Numbered from the stretch's first letter, positions 31,951 to 42,929 are shown. The stretch: DNA of 64,000 nt from Luzula sylvatica (GCA_946800325.1 OX326958.1:30239314-30303313); one strand, 5' to 3'. Translations and numbers: made by a program. Notes: generated from the sequence alone by a model not told the origin.

Positions 31951-34260
31951 TTACGTCCTAGAAGGTCCGATTCCCTTTGAGGAGGAGGGACCCATTGTGT
32001 GACGATCTTTACGCATCCACATAACCTTTGGGTTAAGCCTAGGATTGCGGAGATCACAAGAGGTAGATATGTGTCCTACTTTACAACAATAGTTGCAAAA
32101 TGCAATTGTTGGTTTGTTGACGGTTTTGGAACTCTTGACAAAATGATTTGAGAGTAGGTTTGTGTCGCTTCTCCGTTGAATTAACGGTTTGGTCGTTTTG
32201 GCAAATTGATTAGTTGAAAAATGTTTGTGTGTGTTGTTGTAATGTTTGGGAGCCCTTGTTTCTAATGTAGCGTCATTGTGGTAATTTACCTCATAGAAAT
32301 AACCATTTGGTCCCCGTTTGAACAAGCAATCGGATCGTCCCAAATTGTTACGTTTATGGGGTGTATGTTGTGTGAAATGATTAGTCCTGTTAAAGCTAGC
32401 ATTTTTATGTTGTTCCTTTTTCACACTTTTACCCGTAGTATAGTCACGGTACATGAAAGCATTTCCGTGACTATTTGTTAGATTTTTCTCCCATTTTGAT
32501 TTTTGATTTTTGGATTTGGAAGGACCGGGTTTATTACCGTTATCCTTCTTAAATCCTAAACCGGATTTGTCATTGGGCTTTTGTCCCACTAATGACCCTT
32601 TTAAGACTTCATCCAATGAGGTGGAGCTTGGTGCAATTGATGCACAAGTCCTCTTCAAGGATTCATTTTCAACCTTCAAATTTAAAAGTTCGACTTTTAA
32701 GTGAGATATCTCGCCTTTTAAAACTTGACACTCACATTTTGGAAAACATTGAAATTCTTTTAATTGTGCCTTATACGACCTAATCGCTAACTCTAGAGAA
32801 TCTACCTTTTCCTCAAGAGCTAGTGTCGAGCTCTTGAGTTTGCCCTCATTTTGTCGAGGTTCATCAACTCCTCTTAAGAGCTCGTCAAAGGATTCAAGCT
32901 CTAATGTCGAATCATCTTGAGAGGACAAATACGAGGTTGAGATGGGCATAATTAAATCTAGTGAAGAGTTAAGATATACCTCATGACCTAGGTCACGTGA
33001 CGTGTAGGATGTAGAGGTGAGAGAGGCAACTCTCGGAGAGTGATGCTCATGGTGTTCCGGCATTGGTGCTCGTTGGAGGAGCATTGCTTGGATCGCTCTT
33101 TCCACTACATCATCCACCGATGGAGTGATTTCCGCCATTAGTGCCAAGTTGGCGATTTCTCGATCCGAGTTACACTCCGAGTCGGATGAGTTGCTTGATG
33201 CATCCGATTTTCCCCATATCCCTACATGAGCTTTATATGCCTTTTTCTTTTTACCTTCTCTACCTTTGTCCTTTTGGCGTTCATTTCGACCTTTGTCTTC
33301 ACGTCGCCTTTCATGTCGTTGTTCATACCTTTCTCTATCTTTGCTCTCGTCCTCCTTCTTGTTCCATGGGGCGATTTCGGGATGAAGAGTCCAACACGTC
33401 TCGATGGTGTGACCCTTCTTGTTGCACTCGAAGCAATATGGCTTCAAGTTTTGTCGTTTTCGGTTGTCGTTGAACCGCTTTTCGTGTGACCTAAATTCAC
33501 GAAATTTTCTTACCAAAAGAGCTATTTCGCTCTCATCATCACTCGCATCTACGGCGGGTAGAGCCACGGCCTTTGGGCGAGAGGTTGAAGCATTTTCTTG
33601 AGCGAGTTGCTTGAGTCGAGCTTCGAAGTTTCGGAAGTAACTTACCAATTCTTCGGGCGACATGTCTTGTGTAGCCATCATCGTCTCCAATGCCACTCGT
33701 AGAGTCTCCCAACTCATTGGCATTGCTCGAATCAATTTACCTACAACTCGAGAGTTTGTTAGGGACTCTCCAAGAGCGGTGAATCCGTTTTTGATATGAT
33801 TCATACGAAGGTACATATCATCTACGGATTCGCCCTCGATCATTCGGAAACTATCAAATTGTTGTTCAAGTCCCATAAGATTGGTCCTTTTCATTTGATT
33901 GTTCCCTTCAAATCGATTTAGGAGAGCTCGCCACATTTGATGAGAGGTATCACATCCATCTACCAAAACGGAGAGTGATCCTACCATGTTGGTGAGAATT
34001 AAATTTTGGGCATAGATGTCGGAGGTTTGGTTATTCATTGAATCGGATGATAGAAGTGTTTTCCCTTCGGCATCGGTAGTAGAGTTGATTGTGAACCCAT
34101 CTTCTACTATCGATTTTAGGCCTTGAATGGAAAACACATTCAACATGCATCGTTTCCAAACATTCCAATTTTTACCGTCCAATTCCTTGGGATAGGTAAG
34201 TTGCAATTTGGGAACGGTGATATTGGCCATAATCGTATACAAGTTGTCAATTTTACTCAA
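31951..34260 (-). CDS. Gag protein of the SIRE-like element
   Basis: 769 residues, long for a Copia Gag but usual for SIRE-type elements. Residues about 20-230 form the Copia capsid region (KNWNVWKRCMLNVF, WETLRVALETMM, EELVSYFRNFEARL). A first CCHC zinc knuckle (CFECNKKGHTIETC) lies near 277-290 and a second (CNYCCKVGHISTSC) near 722-736. A highly charged KR-rich stretch (about 300-345) and a predicted coiled coil (about 490-555, LALEEKVDSLELAIRSYKAQ onward) lie between. The second knuckle so close to the C-terminus is less usual. It would package the element RNA. The start is the ATG 19 bases downstream of the primer-binding site on the minus strand, with only a very short leader. Confidence 0.9.
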   Translation of the reverse strand: MSKIDNLYTIMANITVPKLQLTYPKELDGKNWNVWKRCMLNVFSIQGLKSIVEDGFTINSTTDAEGKTLLSSDSMNNQTSDIYAQNLILTNMVGSLSVLVDGCDTSHQMWRALLNRFEGNNQMKRTNLMGLEQQFDSFRMIEGESVDDMYLRMNHIKNGFTALGESLTNSRVVGKLIRAMPMSWETLRVALETMMATQDMSPEELVSYFRNFEARLKQLAQENASTSRPKAVALPAVDASDDESEIALLVRKFREFRSHEKRFNDNRKRQNLKPYCFECNKKGHTIETCWTLHPEIAPWNKKEDESKDRERYEQRHERRREDKGRNERQKDKGREGKKKKAYKAHVGIWGKSDASSNSSDSECNSDREIANLALMAEITPSVDDVVERAIQAMLLQRAPMPEHHEHHSPRVASLTSTSYTSRDLGHEVYLNSSLDLIMPISTSYLSSQDDSTLELESFDELLRGVDEPRQNEGKLKSSTLALEEKVDSLELAIRSYKAQLKEFQCFPKCECQVLKGEISHLKVELLNLKVENESLKRTCASIAPSSTSLDEVLKGSLVGQKPNDKSGLGFKKDNGNKPGPSKSKNQKSKWEKNLTNSHGNAFMYRDYTTGKSVKKEQHKNASFNRTNHFTQHTPHKRNNLGRSDCLFKRGPNGYFYEVNYHNDATLETRAPKHYNNTHKHFSTNQFAKTTKPLIQRRSDTNLLSNHFVKSSKTVNKPTIAFCNYCCKVGHISTSCDLRNPRLNPKVMWMRKDRHTMGPSSSKGIGPSRT

Positions 34261-34278
34261 AGAGACGGTTAGTATTTT

Positions 34279-34290
34279 GCTCTGATACCA
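34279..34290 (-). other. Primer-binding site of the SIRE-like element
   Basis: On the minus strand TGGTATCAGAGC lies two bases inside the 5' LTR and matches the 3' end of initiator methionine tRNA. Confidence 0.92.
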
Positions 34291-34292
34291 AT

Positions 34293-35776
34293 TGTTGGTT
34301 AATTCTAACCTAGAGGGGGGTGAATAGGTAACCTAATGGGCAATTATCGACTAGGTATACAAATTCTAATTTTAGTGCGGAATATAAATTTAAGTTAATA
34401 ATGAAAAGAAGATACCGAACACGCGATGTTTATTACGGAGTTCGGTAGGTGGTTGCTTTGTAGCTTTAACTCACCCTTTACTCGCTTAATTGACCGATTC
34501 AATTAATTGCAAGTACCTACGTCTCCGGGAATGCCTTGTGCCTTTTCGGCGTTCGATTGAATTCCAACTCACTCGTACAAGGTTTTGCCTAGATCGAGTT
34601 ACACGTTTCTCTCGATCTATGGCGGCTTTACACTCTTGGTACTAGCCTATTACAATATCTAAATACTAACTACACGTGATCGGTCACGCAAGTTGGGAAT
34701 AGTATTTGGAAAGGAAGAGGGAAATCTAATCTCTAAGAATGGTTTAGAAGATTGTTTAAGCTCAATGATATAGCAAGGTTTCTCTCTTTGGAAGTTTAGA
34801 TTTGGATAGTAGAAGTGATGAGAGAGAATGAGGGAAGGATTCTATTTATAGAACACATAGTCCCTTCCCTCTCTTGCTTATTCTGACTAGTCCGTTGCAA
34901 CGGACATATGGTCCGTTGCAACGGAACTTTCAAAAACTAGCCGTTAAGGCTGCCGTACTTGAATTAATTGAACATTCCGTTGTAACGTAACTTAAGTCCG
35001 TTGCAACGGAACTCTGCGTTAACTAGTTCGTTGCCACGGACTGTAGTACGTTACAACGGACCTTCTACTGAGACAGCACTTCAGCTTTGAATTTAATTTC
35101 CCGTTGCAACGGAGAGTTTTTCGTTACAACGGTATGAGGTGTTCCGTTACAACGTATTGGTTAATCCGTTGCAACGGACGTATGCGTAAGTTGGCACTGA
35201 AGTGAAGCCATGATGTCCGTTACAACGGACATTAATGTTCGTTACAACGGACATTCTTCTGTGACAGGCTTCCTCATTGGAAATAAAATAACGTTGTAAC
35301 GGAGATAGATTTCCGTTACAACGTAATGTTACGTTGCAACGTATTGGTGATTACGTTGCAACGGACTATACTGTCCTTTCCAATGTTAAGTAAATCGAGT
35401 AGTTCCGTTACAACGTACTGGAGTTCCGTTGCAACGGACATACTGATTTCAGCCTTTTTTAATTGAATTCAAGTACTTTTTCATTGAGTTTAATCTTTTA
35501 AACAAGTTTAGAAATACCTATATATTGTATTGATGATTAGGTGGGTATCCCAACTTGCGGAATCTTCTATGTCTTGATCTTCTTCGCAATTCTTCAACGT
35601 CTTGATTCATGTGCGTCTTGATTTTATCCATGATTCTTCAACGTCTTTGATTCTTGTTATTCTTGATTGATCCTTTCATTTTGTACCTATCTCCTACACA
35701 TTTATCTTGCTAGATTTCGTTAGTAGTATCGACATTGTATTTGAGATAATCAAACAATAGGAAATTTGAACCAACA
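34293..35776 (-). repeat. 5' LTR of the SIRE-like element
   Basis: 1484 bp. A TATAAATA box on the minus strand (34842-34850) places the transcription start near 34815, so U3 is about 34850-35776. The 18 palindromes (34892-35437) therefore lie 40 to 600 bp upstream of the TATA box, an enhancer position. The leader from the inferred start to gag ATG is about 550 bases. Confidence 0.93.
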
Positions 35777-36419
35777 GATATTCCATTTAGCAGCTTTCTG
35801 TCCAATATATATTCCGACTGATAATATTTTTATATAATTTTTTTAGGATGCTTCCAAATTAATTCCATGATACATGTAGAATGTATTTATGTTATTTTGA
35901 TGATATTTATTTTATGTATTGCTATTATATTTAATTTATTATTTAATTATTATTATCCTATACATGATATAAATATATTAAAATAATAACTATGCAGTCG
36001 TATATGTATCCTAGTTTTTTTCAAAATCATCGTATCGTCTTATCCGTATCGTATACGATACCCGTATCCGTATCCGTATCATGCAACATAGTATATGCTT
36101 TAAGCCAATATATATGATTAAGACCATCCATCGTAATAAACTATTCCAATCATTTTCATATAATTTGTTGACTAATTAATCGATGACACGTATACACACA
36201 CAATTAGCAAATTAATTATTAATTATTAACTTAAAAGTGATGACCTAATTACTACCTTTAAGAAGTCCAATTCACACTTCATTAAGTACACTTCTTTCCA
36301 TTTAAATGCTTATATTTCAGTCAAAAAAGTAACCAAGATAATATTACTATGATTCATTCATACACGCGTTTATTCTCCCAGTTTTGTTTGGTGGAACGTT
36401 GGACTGAAATTAGTAATTA

Positions 36420-37345
36420 CTAGCTTTATTCCCGCGCAATTGCGCGGGACAACATACCTATTTTTTTACATGTTTTTATATAATTTAATTAAATAGAATT
36501 ATCGCGCGTGCGTTTCAACTAAATTAATTTAATCATAACATATTTGGAAATATCATGATGTCCATAAATCATAAGGTTCACGAAATTAGTCTATCATGAA
36601 TATTATTTTCTGATATAATTTGTTTAAATAACATTTGCGCGGGTGTTTTTAAACTCGATTAATATAATAATGACATATTTGGAAATATATTTGATGTCAA
36701 TAGATGCATTAATAAGGGTTCATTAAACAAAATTTCATACATACCCGTGCGAAATGAGCAAATAAAAAAAAATTGAAATAAATAAAGGACCAAAATCGAA
36801 AAAGGGGAAAAAATGAGGTAAAAAAAATTACAAAAAAAAACTCACAAAATTTCTATGAATATAACTGTCACATGACAAATTTCTATGAAAAATCGCATAA
36901 ATTTGAGCTTACAAAATTTCATACATATTTGTGCGAAATGAACAAATAAAAAAAATGGATATAAAAAAAGGACCAAAAATTCCATACATGCCCGTGCGAA
37001 ATGAACAAATAAAAAAAAAATTGGAAATAAAAAAAAGGACCAAAATCAAAAAAGGAGAAAAAATGAGGTAAAAAAAATTACAAAAAAAACTCACAAAATT
37101 TCTATGAATATAACTGTCCCATGACAAATTTCTATGAAAAATCGCATACATTTGAGTTTACAAAATTTCATATATATATCCGTGCGAAATGAACAAATAA
37201 AAAAAATGGATATAAAAAAGGACCAAAATCGAAAAAGGGGAAAAAATGAGGTCAAATAAAAATTACAAAAAAAAAAAAAAGCTCAAAATTGAAAAAAAGA
37301 GAGGGCTAAATTGAAAAACTACCCCCTTCCACGCGTCACTATCTT
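36420..37345 (-). mobile_element. Helitron-type non-autonomous element, copy 2
   Basis: On the minus strand the end is the perfect hairpin CCCGCGCAATTGCGCGGG (36432-36449), then AATAAAG and CTAG (36420-36423) followed by T. The first 150 bases match copy 1 at 2855. The interior holds A-rich GGACCAAAAT words and a roughly 245-bp tandem duplication (first unit about 36737-36980, second about 36981-37230), each with CCGTGCGAAATGA and TTTCTATGAATATAACTGTC. The far end is uncertain; it is placed where the repeat words stop, near CACGCGTCACTATC. Confidence 0.65.
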
Positions 37346-37831
37346 GTGAAGCGGGTAGCATTATATTAAGTATAATTAATAATAATTAATAGTTTACTAA
37401 TTTATGAAAAATTAGTCCAAATTAATTTGACAATATCTTATATATATATATATATTTTTTATAGATATCCGGCCCAATTTTGATTGAAAAACTGGCCCAA
37501 AAGGGCCTTTGTAAAGTTCATATATTTAATTCTTTAGTGGTTTCCCTGTGGTCTCATTCATATTCATATCCATATCCCCATAATTTCAGAATTTCGATAA
37601 CTAAGCAAATACAATTCATACAAAACCTAAATCCAACAACCTCTCAAAATCGCAATAATGATTGACAAATCATGATTAACCAACGTAAAAACTCTACTAA
37701 CGAAATGTATTCCCCAATACGATAAATCTCAACACATTGTTTTTTGAAATTGAAACCCATTAAATTTTGAAATAAAAGGCACGTGAACTTTACCTCTTCC
37801 ATCCTTTCCTGTCTTCCTTCTCTTTCTCCCC

Positions 37832-37838
37832 TATAAAT
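37832..37838 (+). promoter_or_regulatory. TATA box of the CYP78A gene
   Basis: TATAAAT lies 87 bases before the ATG at 37919, within a C/T-rich promoter and leader (37795-37918). Confidence 0.75.
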
Positions 37839-37918
37839 TCCACTTTTTTCTCTCCAATTCTTCACACCTCTCATCTTCTTCTTCTCCTCTCTCAACCCCT
37901 ACTCTCACAAACTCCCCA

Positions 37919-39832
37919 ATGACTCTCATTTCATCCTCCTGTACCGATTCAAGCTGGTGGTTTTTTACCGTACCAGCCTTTCTCGGTACCGAAGCCCTTT
38001 CAGACCATTATCTCCTCATTTTCTCCCTTTTCATTGCTTCCATTTCCGCAATCATTCTCTCATGGGCATTCTCCTCAGGCGGTCCAGCATGGGCCAACGG
38101 CAGGTCCCACAGAGGAGCCACCAAAATCCCCGGGCCACGTGGCATCCCTATATTCGGAAGTATCTTCTCGTTCACAAACTGCATTCCACACCGTGCCTTA
38201 GCCAAACTATCCAACACCTTCAACGCTAAAAAACTAATGGCTTTCTCCATCGGATCAACGCCCGCTATCGTTTCGTCCGATCCAACTATCGCAAAAGAGA
38301 TTCTTTGTCACCCTAATTTCGCGGACCGCCCTCTTAAGCGGTCCGCACGAGAGCTCATGTTTGCGAGGGCCATTGGATTTGCACCGAGCGGAACATATTG
38401 GCGTATGCTCCGTAGGATCGCCTCTACCCATCTCTTTGCACCTCGTCGCATTTCGGCCCACGAGTCGAACAGACAAATGGATTGTGCCACGATGTTAACC
38501 GGTATTCAAAGCGAGATGGAGCGATCCGGTTCGGTCATGTTGAGGCACCATTTGCAAGGAGCAGCTTTGAACAATATAATGACGAGTGTGTTTGGAAAGA
38601 GGTACGACGTGACGAAGGAAAATGCCGAGGCCGATATGTTGAAGGCAATGGTGAGAGAAGGGTTTGATTTGTTGGGCGCCTTTAATTGGTCCGATCATTT
38701 GACATGGCTCGCAGGATTGTTTGATCCGACCAATGTTGAGAAGAGGTGTGCCGAACTGGTGCCACGTGTCAGGAAATTAGTGGCTAGTTTTATTTACGAG
38801 CATAGAAGAGCTCGCAAGGAGAATGAGACACACCTGAGAGATAATGCTGATTTCGTGGATGTTTTACTTTCTCTCGAGGGAGATGAATCGTTGAATGAAG
38901 ACGATATGGTTGCTATTCTTTGGGTACGTTTCTTTATTTTATTTATTAAGTGCTTAATTTCATGACTGTTTTCCATTATGCCATATCCTATGTAAATTAA
39001 TGCTTAATATATTAAGAGTCAAAAACGTTTCGTAACCTTCATTTTCTTTACTTAAAACATGATATTGGACTTTTGATTCACATGGAATTAAACCCCAAGT
39101 CCTAAACCTCGGTCGTTTCATCCTTTTTCACACCATATTCATGACAATAATAATATTTTTTAACATGCTAATGTGGTGATTACTTTAATATAATGTTTTT
39201 AGGAGATGATCTTTCGGGGCACAGACACGACTGCTTTGCTAACTGAATGGGCAATGGCCGAGTTGATCCTCAATCCAACCGTTCAGACCAAACTCCGCAA
39301 CGAAATCAACTCAGTTGTTGGTCCGAACTGTACTGTCACCGATGCCGATGTGGCTCGCATGCCCTACCTCCAAGCAGTAGTTAAAGAAACCCTACGCGTC
39401 CACCCGCCTGGTCCGCTCCTATCATGGGCTCGACTTTCTACTGACGATGTTCATCTTAGCAATGGAATGATCGTACCGGCCGGTACCACTGCCATGGTCA
39501 ACATGTGGGCCATAACACATGATTCTGAGATATGGTCCGAACCTTTGAAGTTCGAACCGAAGAGGTTTATGGTACCGGAAGGTGGTGCTGACGTGGACAT
39601 CCGAGGAGGAGATCTCCGGCTTGCCCCGTTCGGAGCGGGGAGAAGGGTTTGTCCTGGAAAGAACCTCGGTATAGTAACTGTTGGTCTATGGGTTGCCAGG
39701 TTGGTGCACCACTTTGAATGGACTGAGTTTGATGGCCAAAACGTTGACCTTGATGAGGTACTCAAGCTTTCTTTGGAGATGAAGAAGCCTCTTGTTGCTG
39801 TTGCTAAAGCTATGAATAAGTTGGTTTATTAG
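37919..39832 (+). CDS. CYP78A: Cytochrome P450, CYP78A subfamily
   Basis: Two exons, 37919-38923 and 39203-39832, joined in phase 0 (donor GTACGT, acceptor TTAG), give about 544 residues, the usual CYP78A length; a single intron at this place (between DMVAILW and EMIFRGTDT) is the conserved CYP78A structure. A membrane anchor (about 31-53) is followed by a Pro-rich hinge (PGPRG, 71-75). Further marks are the [15 protein letters not shown] and [14 protein letters not shown] blocks, I-helix RGTDTT (340-345), K-helix ETLR (397-400), and heme loop [10 protein letters not shown] with Cys near 485. It is an ER-anchored monooxygenase needing P450 reductase. CYP78A genes (KLUH type) promote organ, seed and plastochron growth through a mobile signal whose chemistry is unsettled. 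Which member this is cannot be decided. No frameshift or missing residue is seen. Confidence 0.95.
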
Positions 39833-40105
39833 GGTTTATGTTATGGTTGTGATGTGTTTCGTTTTGTTAAAAATATATGGAGTCATTAGGATATAAGTAT
39901 ATAGTTAGGAGCTCCAGTTTTGGTGGTGTAATGGTTTGGAGTTTCTATTTCCTTAAAAAATATTTTAGTTCTTTAGTTTTTTGTGTTAGTTGTTTCTTTT
40001 TGTCCATGTTTGAAGTCCGAAGTTATGTTTCTACTGCCTTTGTTATATGTTAATTATTATGTTTGAATATCATCAATGAAAATACTTCCCTTGCTTTTAA
40101 TTGAT
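39833..40105. other. 3' flank of the CYP78A gene
   Basis: 3' untranslated region, with AATGAAAATAC near 40075 as a possible polyadenylation signal. Ends at the duplicated target TTAATTGAT (40097-40105) of the next element. Confidence 0.4.
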
Positions 40106-41114
40106 GGGAAATTTTTAAAAAAACCCCCTTATCTTTTCTTGATATTTTAAAAAACCCCCTAACTTATTTGAATTTCTAAAAAACCTCCTATTCCAAACTT
40201 CTCTTTGTAAAGACTCCCCTACCATTAAGGTTTGTTAATTATAAGTCAACTTTGAGATTTTAAATTTTATTAATTCCCATTTTATCCTTACATCTTTTTT
40301 CTTTAAACTAATTAATACCAAGTGTTATATTTTCTTAATTATCAAATTATCTTCCAAGCAATTTATTTTTGACAAAATTTTCAAAAATATTCGAAAAACT
40401 CCACTTTTGAGAAACTCCAAAAATCCCGTAAAAACAAACTTTTCTTTCAAAAAACTCCTATAGGTGTTAAAGTTACCTTTTGGGGGGGGGATTTATTTGG
40501 ATCAAAATACCCCTCTAATTTTATAAAATACAATTTTTCTTAATAATGTTTAGTATTTTTTATTTTAAAATTAACACTATTATGTTTGAATTTCAGAGCT
40601 ACCACTTTGCTAAATAGTCTGTCAATTTTTTTTTACTTTCGTCAGACAGATTGGCGAAAGTGATTAAATACAATTTATTTTCATCTCATAATAAGTGCAT
40701 GTATTGGCAAAAAATCTGATTCTAAATAAATAATCTAATGTATCATTCATATAAAAGTAAATTCATTTGTTATTATTTATACTTTTATTATTTGTTAGTC
40801 GTTAAATAAATTATAGGTCAAACGATGTATGATTTTGCAAATATATAAACTGATATATAATTATAGGACTTAATATATAATTAATTAATTATGAAATTTT
40901 TATGAATTTTTAAATTAAAAAAATACTAAAGATTATTAGCAAAAATGCATTTTATAAAACTAGATGGGTATTTTGGTCTCAAAAAAAAAAATAAACACCT
41001 CAAAGGGGGTTTTTTGAAAGAAAAATTTGTTTTTATGGGATGTTTTGGAGTTTCTCTGAAAGTGGGGTTTTTTTAGAATATTGAAAAACGTAAGGGGTTT
41101 TTTAAAAATTTCCC
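40106..41114. mobile_element. Long-TIR Mutator-like element without transposase, copy 1
   Basis: 1009 bp starting GGGAAATTTTTAAAAAAACC and ending with its inverted counterpart (GGTTTTTTAAAAATTTCCC). The long inverted repeats include CCCCCTTATCTTTTC, AAACTCC and ACCCCCT blocks. A perfect 9-bp duplication TTAATTGAT flanks it (40097-40105 and 41115-41123). No coding frame. Long TIRs plus 9-bp duplication indicate Mutator type. Confidence 0.85.
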
Positions 41115-41123
41115 TTAATTGAT

Positions 41124-42067
41124 TTGGAAGGTTTCGTTTGTATGAATAATTTCCAAGTATACCATTTCTAGGGTTTTCTAGTGAGTGGGTGGGGTAAAAG
41201 AGTACAGCATGAAGATGGAGACGAGACAGAAAAGTGCCATGTGGCGTAGGCCGCAGAGGTCTAGTACCACTAGAACAAGACAGAGTGAGTGATGTCCGTA
41301 CCGGTTCATGATTTGAACTCCTATCAAAAAGAAGAGAGTGGCTGTAGCATTGGGATAATAAACCCTCACAACTCAAAAAGGGTGATGATGGTACGTACAA
41401 ACCATAGCCGTCACACCTCTCTCTCTCTCTCTCCCTCTCCCTCTCTCTCTCTCTCTCTCGCGCTCTCGCTCTCGCTCTCGCTCTCAAATATTAATATTAA
41501 TATGATCATACATATCTAATGCTAATATGTATCTAGTATAGATAGTAGCTATAGAGCAAAACTAAAGGGATGCAATATGGTACTGGTTACTAATTGAAAT
41601 ACATTGTTGATGGGCCATGGCTGGTTCTGAGACGCCAAAGCTTGGGATGTACGCCAGATGGAGAGATGGAGAGATGGAGATTCTCAAAATCAATCTTTAG
41701 ACACAGAGATCACGGAAAGAATGTACGGCTAGGATTCTCTTTTCTCTTGTCTTACTGTCACGTAGCCAATATAGCTCGTACCAGTGACGGTACCTGCAGC
41801 CACCCTAGAGCTGCCAGGACATTTAATTCTCTCGCTCTGAGCTAACATTAACATCGCTCCAAAGTTTCTGTAGGGTCCGTAGATTTTATTACTAATCATG
41901 TTCCGCCACGTACTCGTATTCATTGGTGAGAATATTAAAAGTTTGATTAATGTATGTACGTACAACGTGATTGTAGGTAAGTAAATTAATAGTACTTTGA
42001 GCTGGCAACATTTGGGCTGATCTGAAAACAAACCCAGATTGTGAGCCGATTAAAAATGTGAGGCAAT
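41124..42067. other. Intergenic sequence with CT/GCTCTC microsatellite
   Basis: No gene is recognised. A CT microsatellite with a CTCGCT end occupies about 41417-41486. A short run of GGAGAGAT repeats lies at 41659-41682. The open frames that overlap these tracts are low-complexity artefacts. Confidence 0.5.
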
Positions 42068-42206
42068 AGTCCATAAGCTACTTGGTTGAGTTTGAGGTAT
42101 AAAAAATCATGTGTTGTGATAGATTGTGTATTCGATCCTCATTAACATCAATGGATGGAGGACATATGAGCCTTCTCCATTTATTATTAAAAAAAAAAAA
42201 AAAATA
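42068..42206 (+). mobile_element. tRNA-derived SINE
   Basis: About 139 bp ending in an A-rich tail (42189-42206). TGGTTGAGTTTGAGG (about 42082-42096) resembles a pol III A box, and GTATTCGATCCTC (about 42128-42140) a B box. TGAGGCAAT is duplicated on both sides (42059-42067 and 42207-42215). Box pair, A tail and target-site duplication together support a SINE retroposon; it codes for nothing. Confidence 0.65.
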
Positions 42207-42594
42207 TGAGGCAATCTGCGTCAATTTCTTTTTTTTTTAATATTATCTGCGTCCTTTCATTTTTTTCAGATTCCCTAAAACACACCCTAGAAATTAATTG
42301 AATTTACAATTTACTCCATAGATGCTATCAGTTTTGCCGTTCGGCTCTATAGATCCCGAACGTTCTGGATACTCAAATATCTCAAAAAATATCATAAATT
42401 ACAAGCAATTTGAAGCCCCCCAGTACCACAGTGTCGATCGAGACAAGTCGCTCAATTGCAATATCGTGCGCAAAATGCTCAAAAACAAAAATTTGACAAT
42501 TATTATATTAAATAAGTTTCGACAATTGAAACATCGACTCTAGTTTTATTCCGAAGCATTTTTCAAATGGATAAATCCATCGATACGAAACATG

Positions 42595-42880
42595 CAGGGA
42601 CGGATCTAGATCGATATATAGGGCGAGCCGGAATTTATAGGGGAGACCGAAATAAAAAAAAATCAAAATATGTGTCTTGAGGGTCTTAAACTCAAGACCT
42701 CTAACCTTATAAACATCAAGTTACCACTACACCACTATAATCTTTGTGAAATACAAACAATTTTTTTTTTATTTATTACTTTTCAAACGAGCAAAATCAC
42801 CTTAATTTTTCGCTAATACATCAGTTTTTGATTTTATAGGGGGGGCGGGCCTCCCCCTCGCCCCCCTAAATCCGCCACTG
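42595..42880. mobile_element. hAT-type MITE
   Basis: 286 bp with ends CAGGGACGGATCTAG and, reverse-complemented, CAGTGGCGGATTTAG, flanked by an 8-bp duplication GAAACATG (42587-42594 and 42881-42888). The 8-bp duplication and CAG-type ends fit hAT. A run of G and C near the right end (42838-42866) is part of the element. Confidence 0.8.
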
Positions 42881-42929
42881 GAAACATGTACATCGAGTCT
42901 AGCTTCATATACCAAGTGTACTACCAGAT

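Larger units (their letters stand above)
24440..35776 (-). mobile_element. Young complete Copia element, SIRE-like, with third ORF
   Basis: An 11,337-bp element on the minus strand. LTRs of exactly 1484 bp (24440-25923 and 34293-35776) differ, by eye, at only two positions (near 25268/35121 and 25352/35205). GATAT flanks it on both sides (24435-24439 and 35777-35781). The primer-binding site is at 34279-34290 and a purine tract (AAAAGGGGGAG on the minus strand) lies at about 25926-25936. Gag (769 codons) and Pol (1040 codons) are open, and a third 445-codon ORF lies between pol and the 3' LTR, the position of the env-like ORF in SIRE/Maximus Copia elements. All catalytic motifs are present, so it could be autonomous. 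Lineage assignment is from motif style and layout, not from a tree. Confidence 0.93.
24241..36091. repeat. Dispersed GATACGG-rich element, split by the SIRE-like Copia
   Basis: Two arms, 24241-24439 and 35782-36091, have inverted ends CTATGTTACGCGGATA and, reverse-complemented from the right, CTATGTTGCATGATACGGAT. Both arms contain degenerate GATACGGGT/GTATCCG words. It looks like a small non-autonomous element of unknown class into which the 11.3-kb Copia element inserted at GATAT. No clear target-site duplication of its own was found. Confidence 0.5.

Noticed and set aside
32278..33601. Plus-strand frames of 60-110 codons opposite gag
   Set aside because: Antisense shadows of the long intact gag frame.
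40960..41519. Frames across the CT microsatellite (RARARE and SLSLSP peptides)
   Set aside because: Simple-repeat translation joined to the end of the long-TIR element.
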